Source: Leptobrachium leishanense
Lineage: Eukaryota > Chordata > Amphibia > Anura > Megophryidae
Assembly: GCA_009667805.1 (NCBI GenBank)
Contig: CM019065.1
Location: 14,086,952-14,150,951 of the forward strand
Reading direction: 5' to 3'
DNA length: 64,000 nt
The position numbers and the translations under genes were made by a program. This document shows, piece by piece, positions 43,205 to 54,815 of this stretch; positions within the stretch are counted from its first letter, which is position 1; every line of letters starts with the position of its first letter. The notes under the pieces were generated by a model that ran no database searches, had not been told where the DNA came from, and saw only the letters and a list, made by a program, of their open reading frames with translations.

Positions 43205-43520
43205 GTGACATGCGTAATTTGGACTTGGGGTCCTGGAGGCAAATGTTTAGGGTGCAGGCCTGATATTATTCAATATTATTTCCTTAGACAATAACCGTGT
43301 TCGAGCATATCTGTCTATTGTCTGGTCCATGTGTATCTGTTTATCTGCTGTATATTCGTGGAGTTGTTACTCTGCCTTGCTAGACAAACACTGCTCCATT
43401 ATCTGATTACTGTTATAATGGTTTATATATTTACCGTGTGGTCACCAATTGTTAATTTATGTAAGTTCATCCTTATCTAATGTACTCAGGCATTCTGATA
43501 CCCAGCCTGTGAACTTTGAA
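43205..43520 (-). repeat. Right arm of a large imperfect inverted repeat
   Basis: Reverse-complement partner of 42190-42560, with several indels. The arm runs to CATTCTGATACCCAGCCTGT at about 43490-43510, beside the start of the GGGGTCTGATATCTG array. Confidence 0.8.
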
Positions 43521-44843
43521 CTGAGGGGTCTGACATCTAGGGGTCTGATAACTGGGGTCTGCTATCTGGGTGTCTGAACTGAGGGTCTGATATCTGGGGT
43601 CTGATCTGAGGGCCTGCTATCTAGGGGTCTGATATCTGGGGTCTGATATCTGGGGTTCTGAACTGAGGATCTGATATCTGGGGTCTGAACTGAGTGTCTG
43701 ATGTCTCGGGGTCTGAACTGAGGGTCTGATATCTGGGGTCTGAACTGAGTGTCTGATGTCTGGGGGTCTGAACTGAGGGTCTGATATCTGGGGTCTGATA
43801 TCTGGGGGTTTGATCTGAGGGCCTGCTATCTAGGGGTCTGTTATCTGGGGGTCTGATATCTGGGGGTCTGAACTGAGAGTCTGATATCTGGGGGTCGGAT
43901 ATCTGGGATCTGATATCTGAGGTCTGATATCTGGGGCTCTGAACTGAGGATCTGATATCTGGGGGTCTGAAGTGAGTGTCTGATGTCTCGGGGTCTGAAC
44001 TGAAGGTCTGATATCTGGGGGTCTGATATCTGGGGTATTAACTGAGTGTCTGGGGTCTGAACTGAGGGTCTGATATCTGGGGTCTGAATTGAGGGGTCTG
44101 ATATCTGGGGGTCTGAACTGAGGGTCTGCTATCTGGGGTCTGAACTGAGGGGTCTGATATCTGGGGGTCTGATATCTTGGGTCTGATATCTGAGGTCTGA
44201 TATGTGGGGATCTGAACTGAGGATCTGATATATGAGGATCTGAACTGAGTGTCTGATGTCTGGGGTCTGAACTGAGGGTCTGATATCTGGGGGTCTGATA
44301 TCTGGAGGTCTGATATCTGGGGGTCTGAAGTGAGTGTCTGATGTCTCGGGGTCTGAACTGAAGGTCTGATATCTGGGGTCTGATATCTGGGGTATTAACT
44401 GAGTGTCTGGGGTCTGAACTGAGGGTCTGATATCTGGGGTCTGAATTGAGGGGTCTGATATCTGGGGGTCTGAACTGAGGGTCTGCTATCTGGGGTCTGA
44501 ACTGAGGGGTCTGATATCTGGGGTCTGATCTGAGGGCCTGCTATCTAGGGGTCTGATATCTGGGGTTCTCAACTGAGGATCTGATATCTGGGGTCTGAAC
44601 TGAGTGTCTGATGTCTCGGGGTCTGAACTGAGGGTCTGATATCTGGGGTCTGAACTGAGTGTCTGATGTCTGGGGGTCTGAACGGAGGGTCTGATATCTG
44701 GAGTCTGAACTGAGGGGTGTGACGTTCTGGGTCTCTGGCGCCCCCTCTGGCAATACTGGACATTGCTTTTAGTTCTGGACATTTGGTTCACGTCCAAGCC
44801 TGATCAGTACCTGGACTCCATTGGTTCACCCTGGACCATTTTG

Positions 44844-44850
44844 TATAAAT
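44844..44850 (+). promoter_or_regulatory. TATA-like box of the solo LTR
   Basis: TATAAAT, about 126 bases into the LTR and about 430 bases before its AATAAA. The position fits the U3 promoter of the element. Activity is unknown. Confidence 0.55.
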
Positions 44851-45278
44851 GGAGACCACTCCTTAGTAGGGTGCGGTCTCATTCATCCTGGATCAGTCAT
44901 TCAGCTCATGTCTGGTTTGCCTTGCTCTGGATTCATCCTGAATCATCTATTCAGTTCAGTCTGTCTTCAAGCTCCTGTCTGGTTTGCCTTGGTCTAATTT
45001 AATCCTGTTCAGTCTGTCTGTCTTCCAGCTCGCTCATGTCTGGTCTTTCCTGTCTAGATATCCTGTTAAGCCTGTTTACCTGGTCATTCTGTTTACAGGC
45101 TCATGTCTGGTTTGCACTGTTTTCGCTTCTTGAATCATGTTTAATTCTGCCTCCCATGTTTAGTTGCCTATTTGTTTATACCTGGTTTTCTTTATATTCT
45201 TGCCGTGAGGTTAAAGGCTCTGTTTATTGTATTTATGTTCTGTATTCCCTGCTCTTGGTTTAAGTTCTTGGTTCCTAG

Positions 45279-45284
45279 AATAAA
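45279..45284 (+). terminator. Polyadenylation signal of the solo LTR
   Basis: AATAAA followed by a TATATATATTTATTT tract, in the right third of the LTR, as expected for the end of R. Confidence 0.6.
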
Positions 45285-46395
45285 TTATATATATTTATTT
45301 TTCTAGTTCAGGCTCATGGTCTATTTTCACTGCTCATTAGGCTCACACCCTCTCTGTCAGGTCAGGTCCCTGACCCCCATCTGACAGGGGTCTGATATCT
45401 GAGGTCTGATATCTGGGGGTCTGATCTGAGGGCCTGCTATCTAGGGGTCTGATATCTGGAGGTCTGATATCTGGGGTCTGAACTGAGAGTCTGATATCTG
45501 GGGGTCGGATATCTGGGATCTGATATCTGAGGTCTGATATCTGGGGGTCTGAACTGAGGATCTGATATCTGGGGGTCTGAAGTGAGTGTCTGATGTCTCG
45601 GTCTGAACTGAAGGTCTGATATCTGGGGGTCTGATATCTGGGGTATTAACTGAGTGTCTGGGGTCTGAACTGAGGGTCTGATATCTGGGGTCTGAATTGA
45701 GGGGTCTGATATCTGGGGGTCTGAACTGAGGGTCTGCTATCTGGGGTCTGAACTGAGGGGTCTGATATCTGGGGGTCTGATATCTTGGGTCTGATATCTG
45801 AGGTCTGATATGTGGGGATCTGAACTGAGGATCTGATATATGGGGATCTGAACTGAGTGTCTGATGTCTGGGGTCTGAACTGAGGGTCTGATATCTGGGG
45901 GTCTGATATCTGGAGGTCTGATATCTGGGGGTCTGAACTGAGGGTCTGATATCGGGGGGTCTGAACTGAGGGTCTGATGTCTGGGCATACATTTCTGAGG
46001 GTCTGATATCTGGGGGTCTGATGTCTGGGTATACATGTATCTGGGGGTCTGATATCTGGGTATACATGTATCTGGAGGTCTGATGTCTGGGTATACATGT
46101 ATCTGGTGTCTGATATCTGGGGGTCTGATGTCTGGGTATACATGTATCTGGGGGTCTGGTGTCTGGGCATACATGTATATGAGGGTCTGATATCTGGGGG
46201 TCTGATATCTGGGGGCCTGATGTCTGGGTATACATGTATCTGGGGGTCTGATATCTGTGGGTCTGATGTCTGGGTATACATGTATCTGGGGGCCTGATAT
46301 CTGGGGGTCTGATGTCTGGGTATACATGTATCTGGGGGTCTGAGATCTGGGGTCTGATGTCTGGGTATACATGTATCTGGAGCCTGAGTCTGGAT

Positions 46396-47213
46396 ATACA
46401 TGTATATATGTAAATTTGAGTAAGTTTGTGTGTGTATGTACAGTCTTTATATTTTCTAAATCTATTAATCTCATTTAAATTGTCATATTCTTGTTGCCAT
46501 ATGGATCTTTTGCTATAGCTTTGTCTAATGGATGTATGGATTTATGGATTTTTCTTTATATTTTGCAGGCCATCCGTGCGACCTGTCCAGTGACCAAGTC
46601 CTATCTTGAAACTGACACTGTTAACCATTAGAGTAAGTTGAAATAATTTATATAAATGGTGTACTATTCTTTTATATTGCAGAATATATATATTTTTTAA
46701 TATGGATCCTTTTTTTTGGGGGGGGGGGCTCCATGGATTCTTGCTCCGGGCCCTGAGGTCTCTAGTCACGCCTCTAGGACAGACTACGCACCCTGACCAC
46801 TTTAGCTTATTAACTCGGCAATACACATGGTCAAGCAGTGTGTACCCCCTTCTCGCCCAGCTTTGTGTTCTGACATCATCATGTCAATCCGAGTGCTCAC
46901 AGCAGCGTTTGTTCAGGGAGACAGCAGACATGAACTTGAGCTGAATTCACAGAATCCATCAATCTGACCAGGCTCTCGCGTACCTTGTGTGTGAAGAGTA
47001 CACAAGTTATGCGAGATACATAATTTGTGTATATACGTACAAAAATTAGAGACACTAAGCACATTGCAAGACAAAAAAAAAAATAATTTCTCATTATCCG
47101 ATGAATCGATTAATTGAAAAAATGCAAAAACCCAAAACTTATTATTTTTTTTCATTCACTTTGAACAACATTTTGTATTTTTTTTTAGACAACACTTTTG
47201 TTTTTTTTTAATT
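46396..47213. other. Intergenic, no gene seen
   Basis: AT-rich, with a T/G homopolymer at 46708-46728. No frame of interest. Confidence 0.4.
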
Positions 47214-47447
47214 GAGGAGAATAGGAGTTTTCCTATTTTTATTTGCAATTTGCCGGTTATTGGTGCGATTCGGCGGTTTTGGCCGATGTCTGACAACTGC
47301 TTTGACGACACCAATTTCGGCACAATATGGTGACCATTCGCTAGATGGTGAATTCATTGTATTGTCGGTGAAAGGGAGTCTCCAAAGTGCAGCAAAATAT
47401 GGCGTCACACAGAGTACGAAATTTTGGTGCTTTGTGAATAGACCCTG
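47214..47447 (-). mobile_element. MITE family C2, copy 2 (half element)
   Basis: Matches the reverse complement of 25444-25645; its outer end is TTTGTGAATAGACCCTGATA. CTGACAACTGCTTTGACGAC corresponds to the CGATAACTGCTTTGGCGAC-type phrase of copy 1. The other half of the element is not present. Confidence 0.6.
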
Positions 47448-48290
47448 ATATGTAATATTTACCAGAAATTAAACTAAATTGTGTGTAAGCTCAGGGACCA
47501 CAACTGGTTTTACCAAGCTGTGTTATAATTTTTGTTATTGTTGGCTGGAAACATGGATTGAACTGGTTATACTGGTATGCACAGGGTAGGAGAGATAAGT
47601 TGACTGGCTGCCTCTCCCAACACATCTAATGCGTCCTGCTACTGGACCTGAATCCAGTGTCACACAACAAATACTCACAAACCCTCATTACATCCCAAGT
47701 GTACCTTTATCTGAAATTATCCAAAACATTTTGAGCACAGAAATGACACCAAAAGTAGAACCCCCCCCCCCCTCGACATCACGCAAAAGGGGACTATAAT
47801 AAAATCCTGTATACACTGTCCTGCAGGCTGGGTGTACAAGGTGTGTATGAAACATAAATGTATTCCCTGCTTAGACATGGGTCCAAGATATTTCATAATT
47901 ATGCAAATATTACAAAATAACCCCCCCAAAAATCCAAAATATTTCTGGTCTCCAGTTTTTCAGATATGTGAAAGTCACTGTGTACTTGTGGAATACCATA
48001 AGCCCACCCTCATTCATAAATTAGTAACCTTTGACCCTTCTGACAGCAACTACCCCACAAAAACGTAATGTGATGTATACAGATACTCTTTACAGAAATA
48101 TCGCTGGGATGAAAGGTTGTGAACCCTAGATGGCGTCCCTTATCTCACACAATGTTACACGGGGTCTGCATTATCAGCATACAAGCAGAAATGGCCTTTG
48201 TGTCAGTAAATGTGCTGCAGACAGATAATAAAATGGTGAGATCTCCTGCTTATGGGGGTTTGAAGTGATCAGAATGAGATTATTAGCAAT
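47448..48290. other. Intergenic, no gene seen
   Basis: Contains a C homopolymer (47761-47772). The stretch 47680-48065 (CCAAAATATTTCTGGTCTCC, GTGAAAGTCACTGTGTAC) reads like an old dispersed repeat, but I have no second copy in the window to prove it. Confidence 0.35.
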
Positions 48291-48294
48291 GCAA

Positions 48295-48775
48295 TATCTG
48301 TATGTGCTGTATAATGCCTGTGTATGGTAATTACAGCAACACCATGTATCTGTATGTGCTGCATAATGCCTGTGTATGGCAATTACAGCAACACCTTGTA
48401 TCTGTATGTGCCGCATAATGCCTGTGTATGGCAATTACAGCAACACCTTGTATCTGTATGTGCTGCATAATGCCTGTGTGTGGCAATTACAGCAACACCT
48501 TGTATCTGTAAGTGCTGCATAATGCCTGTGTATGGCAATTACAGCAACACCTTGTATCTGTATGTGCTGCATAATGCCTGTGTATGGCAATTACAGTAAC
48601 ACCTTGTATCTGTAAGTGCTGCATAATGCCTGTGTATGACAATTACAGCAACACCTTGTATCTGTATGTGCTGCATAATGCCTGTGTATGGCAATTACAG
48701 CAACACCTTGTATCTGTATGTGCTGCATAATGCCTGTGTATGGCAATTACAGCAACACCTTGTATCTGTACTGTA
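48295..48775. repeat. Minisatellite, unit 52 bp, about 9 copies
   Basis: Unit words: TGTATCTGTATGTGCTGCAT, AATGCCTGTGTATGGCAATT and ACAGCAACACCT. Copies differ at a few sites (GTAAGTGCTG, GTGTGTGG, ATGACAATT, ACAGTAACACC). Confidence 0.95.
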
Positions 48776-49020
48776 CAGGTATTTACACTCATTATAACCC
48801 CTTGAATCGTATCCCTGTACAGCAGCGAGTGACCCCACAGCTCTCCCTGTATTCTACCAAATCCCTGGCGGCTGGATTGCAGCAGTAAATTTTGTTGAAC
48901 TTTTGTTACAGTGAGGTTTGGGGCTGCTATTTGCAGCTTATTTTGTCTCGCAAGGGTGACTGGAGAGAGATAACACCATGAATTTCTTTTATCCACAAGG
49001 TGAGAGTAAACTTGCTTTAA

Positions 49021-49471
49021 GGCTCCGGTCAGACGAGCGCAGCGTTCACCACCGTGAGGGCGCACAAAAGTACGTCCGTGATAGCATGACATAAAGGCCA
49101 ATGGAGTCCCACACACGAAGTACGTCCGCACTGAACTGCGGACGCACAACGGCCGCTGCAAACGGACGCAAGTTGGGCAAGAACGTACAACCCCTAGAAC
49201 GGCCGCACAAAGTGCGCTGCGTCCGCAACGTCTGCATAGCTTTGTGTGTGAGTGATGGAACATGGTCAGACGGACTGCATTTATACGTCCAGCATTTTTC
49301 ACGGACAAAATGGTTTTGCTTTTTTTTTTTTTTCCCCTCCTACATCCGTCAAAATATACGTCAGTGAAAAAATGGACTGTGTGGCCACTACTGCGTCTTC
49401 CGTACTGACGTTCGTCCTCCTTACTGCACGGACGCACAGTCTGTAGAAATCACGTTCGTCTGACCCTAGCC
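49021..49471. mobile_element. PIF/Harbinger-like MITE (family D), copy D, 451 bp
   Basis: Left GGCTCCGGTCAGACGAGCGC at 49021, right CGTCTGACCCTAGCC ending 49471, with TAA flanks on both sides (49018-49020 and 49472-49474). The interior has ACGTCCG and CGCACAAAG words as in copies A-C but is clearly diverged. With TTA in copies B and C this gives the TWA pattern of PIF/Harbinger. Confidence 0.8.
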
Positions 49472-49854
49472 TAAAAAGGTGTGAAAATGGGGTTTGTTAT
49501 GCTAATGAGTGATTTTCCATGTATTATAATGCGAGATCGAGTTAAATGGGCTGGAACGGCCTCAGCGTTTACTAATCAGTAGACATGTGCACAAGCAAAA
49601 TATTGGGAATATTTCTGAACCCTGTAAATTGAGATCCTGAAATATTTGGAACAAGCCAACTCAGAACTTCAGAAGCCGCTGATATTTCAGATCGGACTAA
49701 TTGGGAATGTCGGAAGAATCTGATATACCTGTATATTCGTGCATTTCCAATATTCGGAAGCCGCGATGAAGTAAAATATAAGAACCTACAGAACGACGCA
49801 AGAATGGCTCCGGAATAAACACACAGGATGACCTGCATGCACCAAAATGACACA
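49472..49854. other. Intergenic, no gene seen
   Basis: Contains GAAATATTTGGAA and ATTCGGAAGCCGCG-like words. No coding frame. Confidence 0.35.
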
Positions 49855-50515
49855 GAGAATGAAGCATATGCTGCAAGAGGATGCACAGGATAGAGCATAT
49901 GCTGCAAAGAGGATGCACAGGATAGAGCATATGCTGCAAAGAGGATGCACAGGATAGAGCATATGCTGCAAAGAGGAAGCACAGGATAGAGCATATGCTG
50001 CAAAGAGGATGCACAGGATAGAGCATATGCTGCAAAGAGGAAGCACAGGATAGAGCATATGCTGCAAAGAGGATGCACAGGATAGAGCATATGCTGCAAA
50101 GAGGAAGCACAGGATAGAGCATATGCTGCAAAGAGGAAGCACAGGATAGAGCATATGCTGCAAAGAGGATGCACAGGATAGAGCATATGCTGCAAAGAGG
50201 AAGCACAGGATAGAGCATATGCTGCAAAGAGGATGCACAGGATAGAGCATATGCTGCAAAGAGGAAGCACAGGATAGAGCATATGCTGCAAAGAGGATGC
50301 ACAGGATAGAGCATATGCTGCAAAGAGGAAGCACAGGATAGAGCATACGCTGCAAAGAGAAAGCACAGGATGGAGTATACGCTGCAAAGAGGATGCACAG
50401 GATGGAGTATACACTGCAAAGAGGAAGCACAGGATGGAGTATACACTGCAAAGAGGAAGCACAGGATGGAGTATACACTGCAAAGAGGATGCACAGGATG
50501 GAGTATACTGTATAT
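49855..50515. repeat. Minisatellite, unit 32 bp, about 20 copies
   Basis: Unit: GATGCACAGGATAGAGCATA followed by TGCTGCAAAGAG. GATGCACAGG and GAAGCACAGG forms alternate irregularly; the last five copies have GATGGAGTATAC. Because 32 is not a multiple of three, all three minus-strand frames cycle through a 32-residue repeat and stay open. These are not genes. Confidence 0.96.
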
Positions 50516-50599
50516 AATCCAAGCATGACGACTCACTGTTTGAAGCATCTGCTCCAATATGACTCAGAGTGGGGCCTATGCTGCACAAAATGACACATA

Positions 50600-50783
50600 C
50601 AGGGTTATTCAGAGAGAGGTGAAAACCAGGAGAATGGACTGGAAAAATTGAAAATTCTAGGTCAAAATAGCCAAACCAGAAAAATTCTCCCTTTCATCTC
50701 ACTTTCCAAATCAGCTATTTTGACCTAGAATTTTTCATTCTCCAGTCATTCTCCTGCTTTTCACCTCTCTCTGAATAACCCTG
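50600..50783. mobile_element. Hairpin MITE (family B), copy 3
   Basis: CAGGGTTATTCAGAGAGAGG at 50600 and CTCTCTGAATAACCCTG ending 50783, flanked by ATA on both sides. It is the best-preserved copy. The arms pair almost fully (for example CTAGGTCAAAATAGC against GCTATTTTGACCTAG). Confidence 0.9.
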
Positions 50784-50786
50784 ATA

Positions 50787-51892
50787 GGTGTGAATAAAGC
50801 TGTGGAACATTTCAAATGAATCTAATTTTATTCGGATCTGGACGGTTAGAATCTGATCAGTTCAGACCAATTTGGGTTTTTTATTCGGAGAACAATTCAT
50901 TCCGGATATCAGATTGATCCCAATTGCTTTTAATCCGCCCAAATTGATCCAAACCAAATCGCACGTGTCTAATAATCACAAAATTCTGTTTACGCTTGAA
51001 CCATAAACTACATTAATAACACAAAGACGAAAGAAAACAGAACCACAGAAACATTACGACTGTAAACATTGAACACCTTTAATCCCATCTCATATATCTT
51101 GCAAAATGTTAAAATTGTCTTGGTGTGCCCAGTGACCACTAATGGATACACACGCTTCCAGCGCTAGTTTGTCTCCTGTTCACTGGATCCCACGTGGCCT
51201 CCTCACACTGTACAGCCGACCTAATCTCCATAACCTACATTCCAAGCACAACATGACTGAAGCTGGTAAGTGGACCATTCCCAGGCGTACAACAAAGCTC
51301 TGCTTTAACCCTTCCACAAGCACATCCTTAACCCTGCGTTGGAAATGCTCTTCCAACACACAAAAAAACAAGGCCTGTTCCATCTCTGCTGGAGTCCCAG
51401 GTTGAGAAGATCCAAATCAATGTCCATCAGGTGGACCACATCAAACCTGAGATCACCCACAAATACACAATGCTTCACCCCCCCCGCACACTTTTTTTTT
51501 TTTTTCTTTTTTTCAGAAACCGTGCCATCAACTCCTTGAGTTATCCAAAGGTGTTTGATCCTGAGCAGGACCTCACAGTGACCGAGGAATTATCTCTGAT
51601 TCAACCAACTGAACCATCGGGCAAGAGCACCCGCAGGAACCCCAACTGAAGCACCTGACCCAGACAAACACTCTCTGAGCAACTCCACCTAAAACTTTAC
51701 CCCCAGCAGGCAGGACAGTAACACCTGGAATTAACCTGTTTGTAATATTAGACCCCAGAGCAACCACCCCATGTCACCAAAAACAATCACAGTTACACTG
51801 AAGCCTTTTGGACCAGTCAACGTGGCTGACAATCAACACTTCCAAAGGCCTTATACATAGGAGAAACCATCATTATCACTGAACAGGGAAAG
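50787..51892. other. Intergenic, no gene recognised
   Basis: Small frames on both strands at 51142-51405 lack known motifs. A T homopolymer lies at 51491-51511. It flanks the Tc1 insertion and may be the left part of an older element that the Tc1 entered; 53512-54404 would be its right part. Confidence 0.3.
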
Positions 51893-51894
51893 TA

Positions 51895-53509
51895 CAGTTG
51901 TGTTCAAAATTATTCAACCCCCACTGAAATTGAGTGTTTTGGCCAATTTGACATTGATTTTGATCATTCAGTCATCTTGCTTACAATTAAATCAAAGAGG
52001 CACGTGTAGGTCAGACAAATATAACATAACATTTATAATGAAATAACCACAAATGTCTTTTCTGTGCTCACATCATTATCAGTTTTATTCAACCCCCAAG
52101 TGACATTCAATCTTAGTACTTAGTACAACATCCTTTACAGTGTTATAACAGCTTTTAAACGTGAAGCATAGCTTGACACAAGTGTCTTGCAGCGATCTAC
52201 GGGTATCTTCGCCCATTCGTCATGGGCAAAAGCCTCCAGTTCAGTCACATCTTAGGCTTGCGCACTGCAACTGCTTTCTTTAAGTCCCACCAGAGGTTCT
52301 CAATCGGATTTATGTCAAGTGACTGCGATGGCCACTCCAAAATGTTCCAGCCTTTAATCTGCTACCATGCTCTAGTGGACTTGGAGGTATGCTTGGTATC
52401 ATTGTCCTGTTGAAAGGTCCAACGTCTCCCAAGCCTCAGGTTTGTGACGGACTGCATCACATTGTCATCCAATATCTCCTGGTACTGAAGAGAATTCATG
52501 GTACCTTGCACACGCTGAAGCTTCCCTGTACCTGCAGAAGCAAAACAGCCCCAAAGCATGTTGACCCCCGCCATGCTTCACAGTAGGCAAGGTGTTCTTT
52601 TCTTCATAGGCCTTGTTCTTCCTCCTCCAAACATAGCGTTGATCCATGGGCCCAAACAGTTCTAATTTTGTTTCATCAGTCCACAGAACACTATCCCAAA
52701 ACTTCTGTGGTTTGTCCACATGACTTTTGGCATACTGCAGTCGACTCTTCTTATTCTTTGGAGACAGCAAGGGGGTGCGCCTGGGAGTTCTGGCATGGAG
52801 GCCTTCATTACGCAGTGTGCGCCGTATTGTCTGAGCTGAAACTTCAGTACCCACATCTGACAAATCTTTTCTCAGTTCCTCAGCAGTCACACGGGACTTT
52901 TCTCCACTCTACGCTTCAGGTAGCGCACAGCAGTCGAAGTCAGCATCTTCTTTCTGCCACGACCAGGTAGCGTTTCAAACAGTGCCCTTTGCCTTGAATT
53001 TGCGAATGATGCTTCCTATGGTCTCTCTTGGTATGTTTAACATCTTTGCAATCTTCTTATAGCCATTGACCTTCCTGTGAAGAGTAATCAACTCTTCTCT
53101 TGTCTTCCTGACCATTCTCTTGACTTCACCATGTTTGTAACCACACCAGTAAATGTCTAGAAGGAGCTGAGTATCACAGTCATTTTAAAGCTGCCTAATT
53201 GGTGCTTATTATGCTTTATTGCTGCTCCGTGACATCCACAGGTGTTTTCAATACCTGATTGAAAACACTTGAATGAACCTCTGTTCGTCAGAGTGGTAGT
53301 TTTTTAGGGGTTTGAATAATTGTGTCAATGAAGAATTCACAAAAGAAACATTTACTACTGTATTACAAAACCAATTGATGTCATTTTAGTTGCATATGGT
53401 TCTTTAAAAAGTCCTTGTAGGATTTCATTCTGAATACAATTACAAATGTACATTAAATTCCCTAAAACGCTTTACAGCATTGGGGGTTGAATAATTTTGA
53501 ACACAACTG
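51895..53509 (-). mobile_element. Tc1/mariner element, 1615 bp, with TA duplication
   Basis: The inverted ends CAGTTGTGTTCAAAATTATT and AATAATTTTGAACACAACTG continue as ...CAACCCCCA and TGGGGGTTG.... TA flanks both sides (51893-51894 and 53510-53511). A second internal TTATTCAACCCCCAAGTGAC near 52085 is a direct-repeat site, as in Tc1 elements with long IR/DR ends. The length and the DDE transposase remnant fit Tc1. Confidence 0.95.
52190..53132 (-). pseudogene. Tc1-like transposase, multiply disrupted
   Basis: The minus-strand remnants in order are: a helix-turn-helix N-terminus (LHRKVNGYKKIAKMLNIPRE near 53030-53090), TVRYL/VEKSPV-type sequence, the catalytic region with VLWTDETKLELFG (first Asp), QQDNDTKHTSK (second Asp) and [15 protein letters not shown] (Glu). 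These are the DD-E signatures of Tc1 enzymes. The frame is broken by a shift near the start, a stop after KAKGTV, a shift after VKHGGG, a TAG after STRAW and a further shift near 52247. It is inactive but recent enough to read throughout. Confidence 0.92.
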
Positions 53510-53511
53510 TA

Positions 53512-54404
53512 TATAATGAAGACCACGAGCCCACAAAAAAACATTATTGACTCGAGACACATCTCCCCAGTTTCTTGGTTGTGCCCTCATCCAGCCTCAG
53601 ATGAGCCATCTCTTTTGCCACAGCAATCCTAATACGATGGACCCACAAAGTTTCATGTCCTGACCCCAGCATGACAGAATACAAGATGCACCAGCATGCC
53701 CCAAAAACCAAAGGGCTTCTGATGCCTTCAGTGGGCACAGCCTTATTGCCGAATCTTTAAATGAACAACCGATCAGTTTTGGGCTTGGAAATGCAAAGGC
53801 AATCCCAAACATCCATTAACAGACAACTCAGGCTTACCAACTCACCCAAAGGAAGTGTCCTTGAAAAGGCCAAATTAAAAGCTCCTCAAAATAGCCAGAA
53901 AACTCCCCGTGAGCCCCACTGCCCTGTTGAAAAGCCGCCCTTGACCTCATGTCTGCTGCTAATGACATGGACCTGACCTCCTGTCTGTCCTATCATGTAA
54001 AGGTCATTGTTTCTTGCAGATAGAAAGAGGATGAGACACATTGCAATAATCACCAACCGTTACAAGTTTGCCTCCAATGGCACTGCTGGCCAACCTGATG
54101 TTTGGCAATGCTGACCTGTGGGGATGGCATCCCTGGTCCATCTCCGATGATGGTGATCCTCCGCTGCAGCCCTCTTTCTGCCCCTAGGAGAACGTCCTGG
54201 GCCCGACTCACTAGCCTATGAGATGCTCAGACCCTTATCATGATGCCAACCCACTCTCCAGCCCCAACATTGCCCCAGAAACAATCCTACTAGAAGCGTA
54301 AAAGGACCCACCCTTTCCAAATTAGGCATAAAGTTTCCCGATAATGATGCAATTATTAGGGACACACAGCAACCTCTCTATTGTATCATTTAGGGGTATT
54401 CCAT
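53512..54404. other. Intergenic, no gene recognised
   Basis: Minus-strand frames at 53544-53812 have no match I can support. No repeat structure until the 41-bp array. Confidence 0.3.
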
Positions 54405-54815
54405 CCGTAAGACAGCACAGTCATTCCATCGGTAAGGCCTTCCGTCCGTAAGACCGGCTCGGTCATTCCATCGGCAAGGCCTTCCATCTGTAAGACAGCT
54501 CAGTCATTCCATCGGCAAGGCCTTCCATCCATAAGACAGCTCGGTCATTCCATCGGCAAGGCCTTCCATCTGTAAGACAGCTCAGTCATTCCATCGGCAA
54601 GGCCTTCCATCCATAAGACAGCTCGGTCATTCCATCGGCAAGGCCTTCCATCTGTAAGACAGCTCAGTCATTCCATCGGCGAGGCCTTCCATCCGTAAGA
54701 CAGCTCGGTCATTCCATCAGTAAGGCCTTCCATCCGTAAGACAGCTCAGTCATTCCATCGGCAAGGCCTTCCATCCGTAAGACAGCTCGGTCATTCCATC
54801 AGTAAGGCCTTCCGT
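54405..54815. repeat. Minisatellite, unit 41 bp, about 10 copies
   Basis: Unit: CATTCCATCGGCAAGGCCTT, CCATCCGTAAGACAGCTCGG and T. Two forms alternate, CCATCTGTAAGACAGCTCAG and CCATCCATAAGACAGCTCGG, so for several copies the true period is 82 bp. Confidence 0.95.

Larger units (their letters stand above)
44718..45386 (+). mobile_element. Solo LTR (669 bp) inserted in the minisatellite
   Basis: Begins TGTGACGTTCTGGGTC and ends CCCCCATCTGACA, so it has TG...CA ends. GGGG flanks both sides (44714-44717 and 45387-45390); removing the LTR with one GGGG leaves a normal array phrase, AACTGAGGGGTCTGATATCT. It contains a TATA-like box and a polyadenylation signal in the right order. No primer-binding site or internal region follows, so it is a solo LTR, usually the product of LTR-LTR recombination. 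A 4-bp duplication would suit a Gypsy-like or some retroviral element; the class is not certain. Confidence 0.82.
43521..46395. repeat. GGGGTCTGATATCTG minisatellite with higher-order structure
   Basis: Short units of 15-20 bp alternate: GGGGTCTGATATCTG, GGGTCTGAACTGA, GAGTGTCTGATGTCT and GGGCCTGCTATCTAG. The right end (45960-46390) adds a longer variant with GGGTATACATGTATCTGGGG. Longer blocks of the same unit order recur (see findings). A solo LTR splits the array at 44718-45386. The plus strand is G-rich. Minus-strand frames of PDIRPSVQT type are artefacts. Confidence 0.95.

Noticed and set aside
45441..46474. Pro/Asp/Arg-rich minus-strand frames (PDIRPSVQT)
   Set aside because: Overlapping frames of a G-rich minisatellite, with shifts at each irregular unit.
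49572..50588. 338-codon minus-strand frame with signal-peptide-like hydrophobic repeats
   Set aside because: 32-bp repeat read in all three frames as the same 32-residue cycle. No family match.
53544..53812. Minus-strand frames as a tyrosine-recombinase or DIRS retrotransposon remnant
   Set aside because: A weak LWFLGHA phrase was the only hint. No Arg/His/Tyr catalytic pattern or inverted DIRS ends could be seen.
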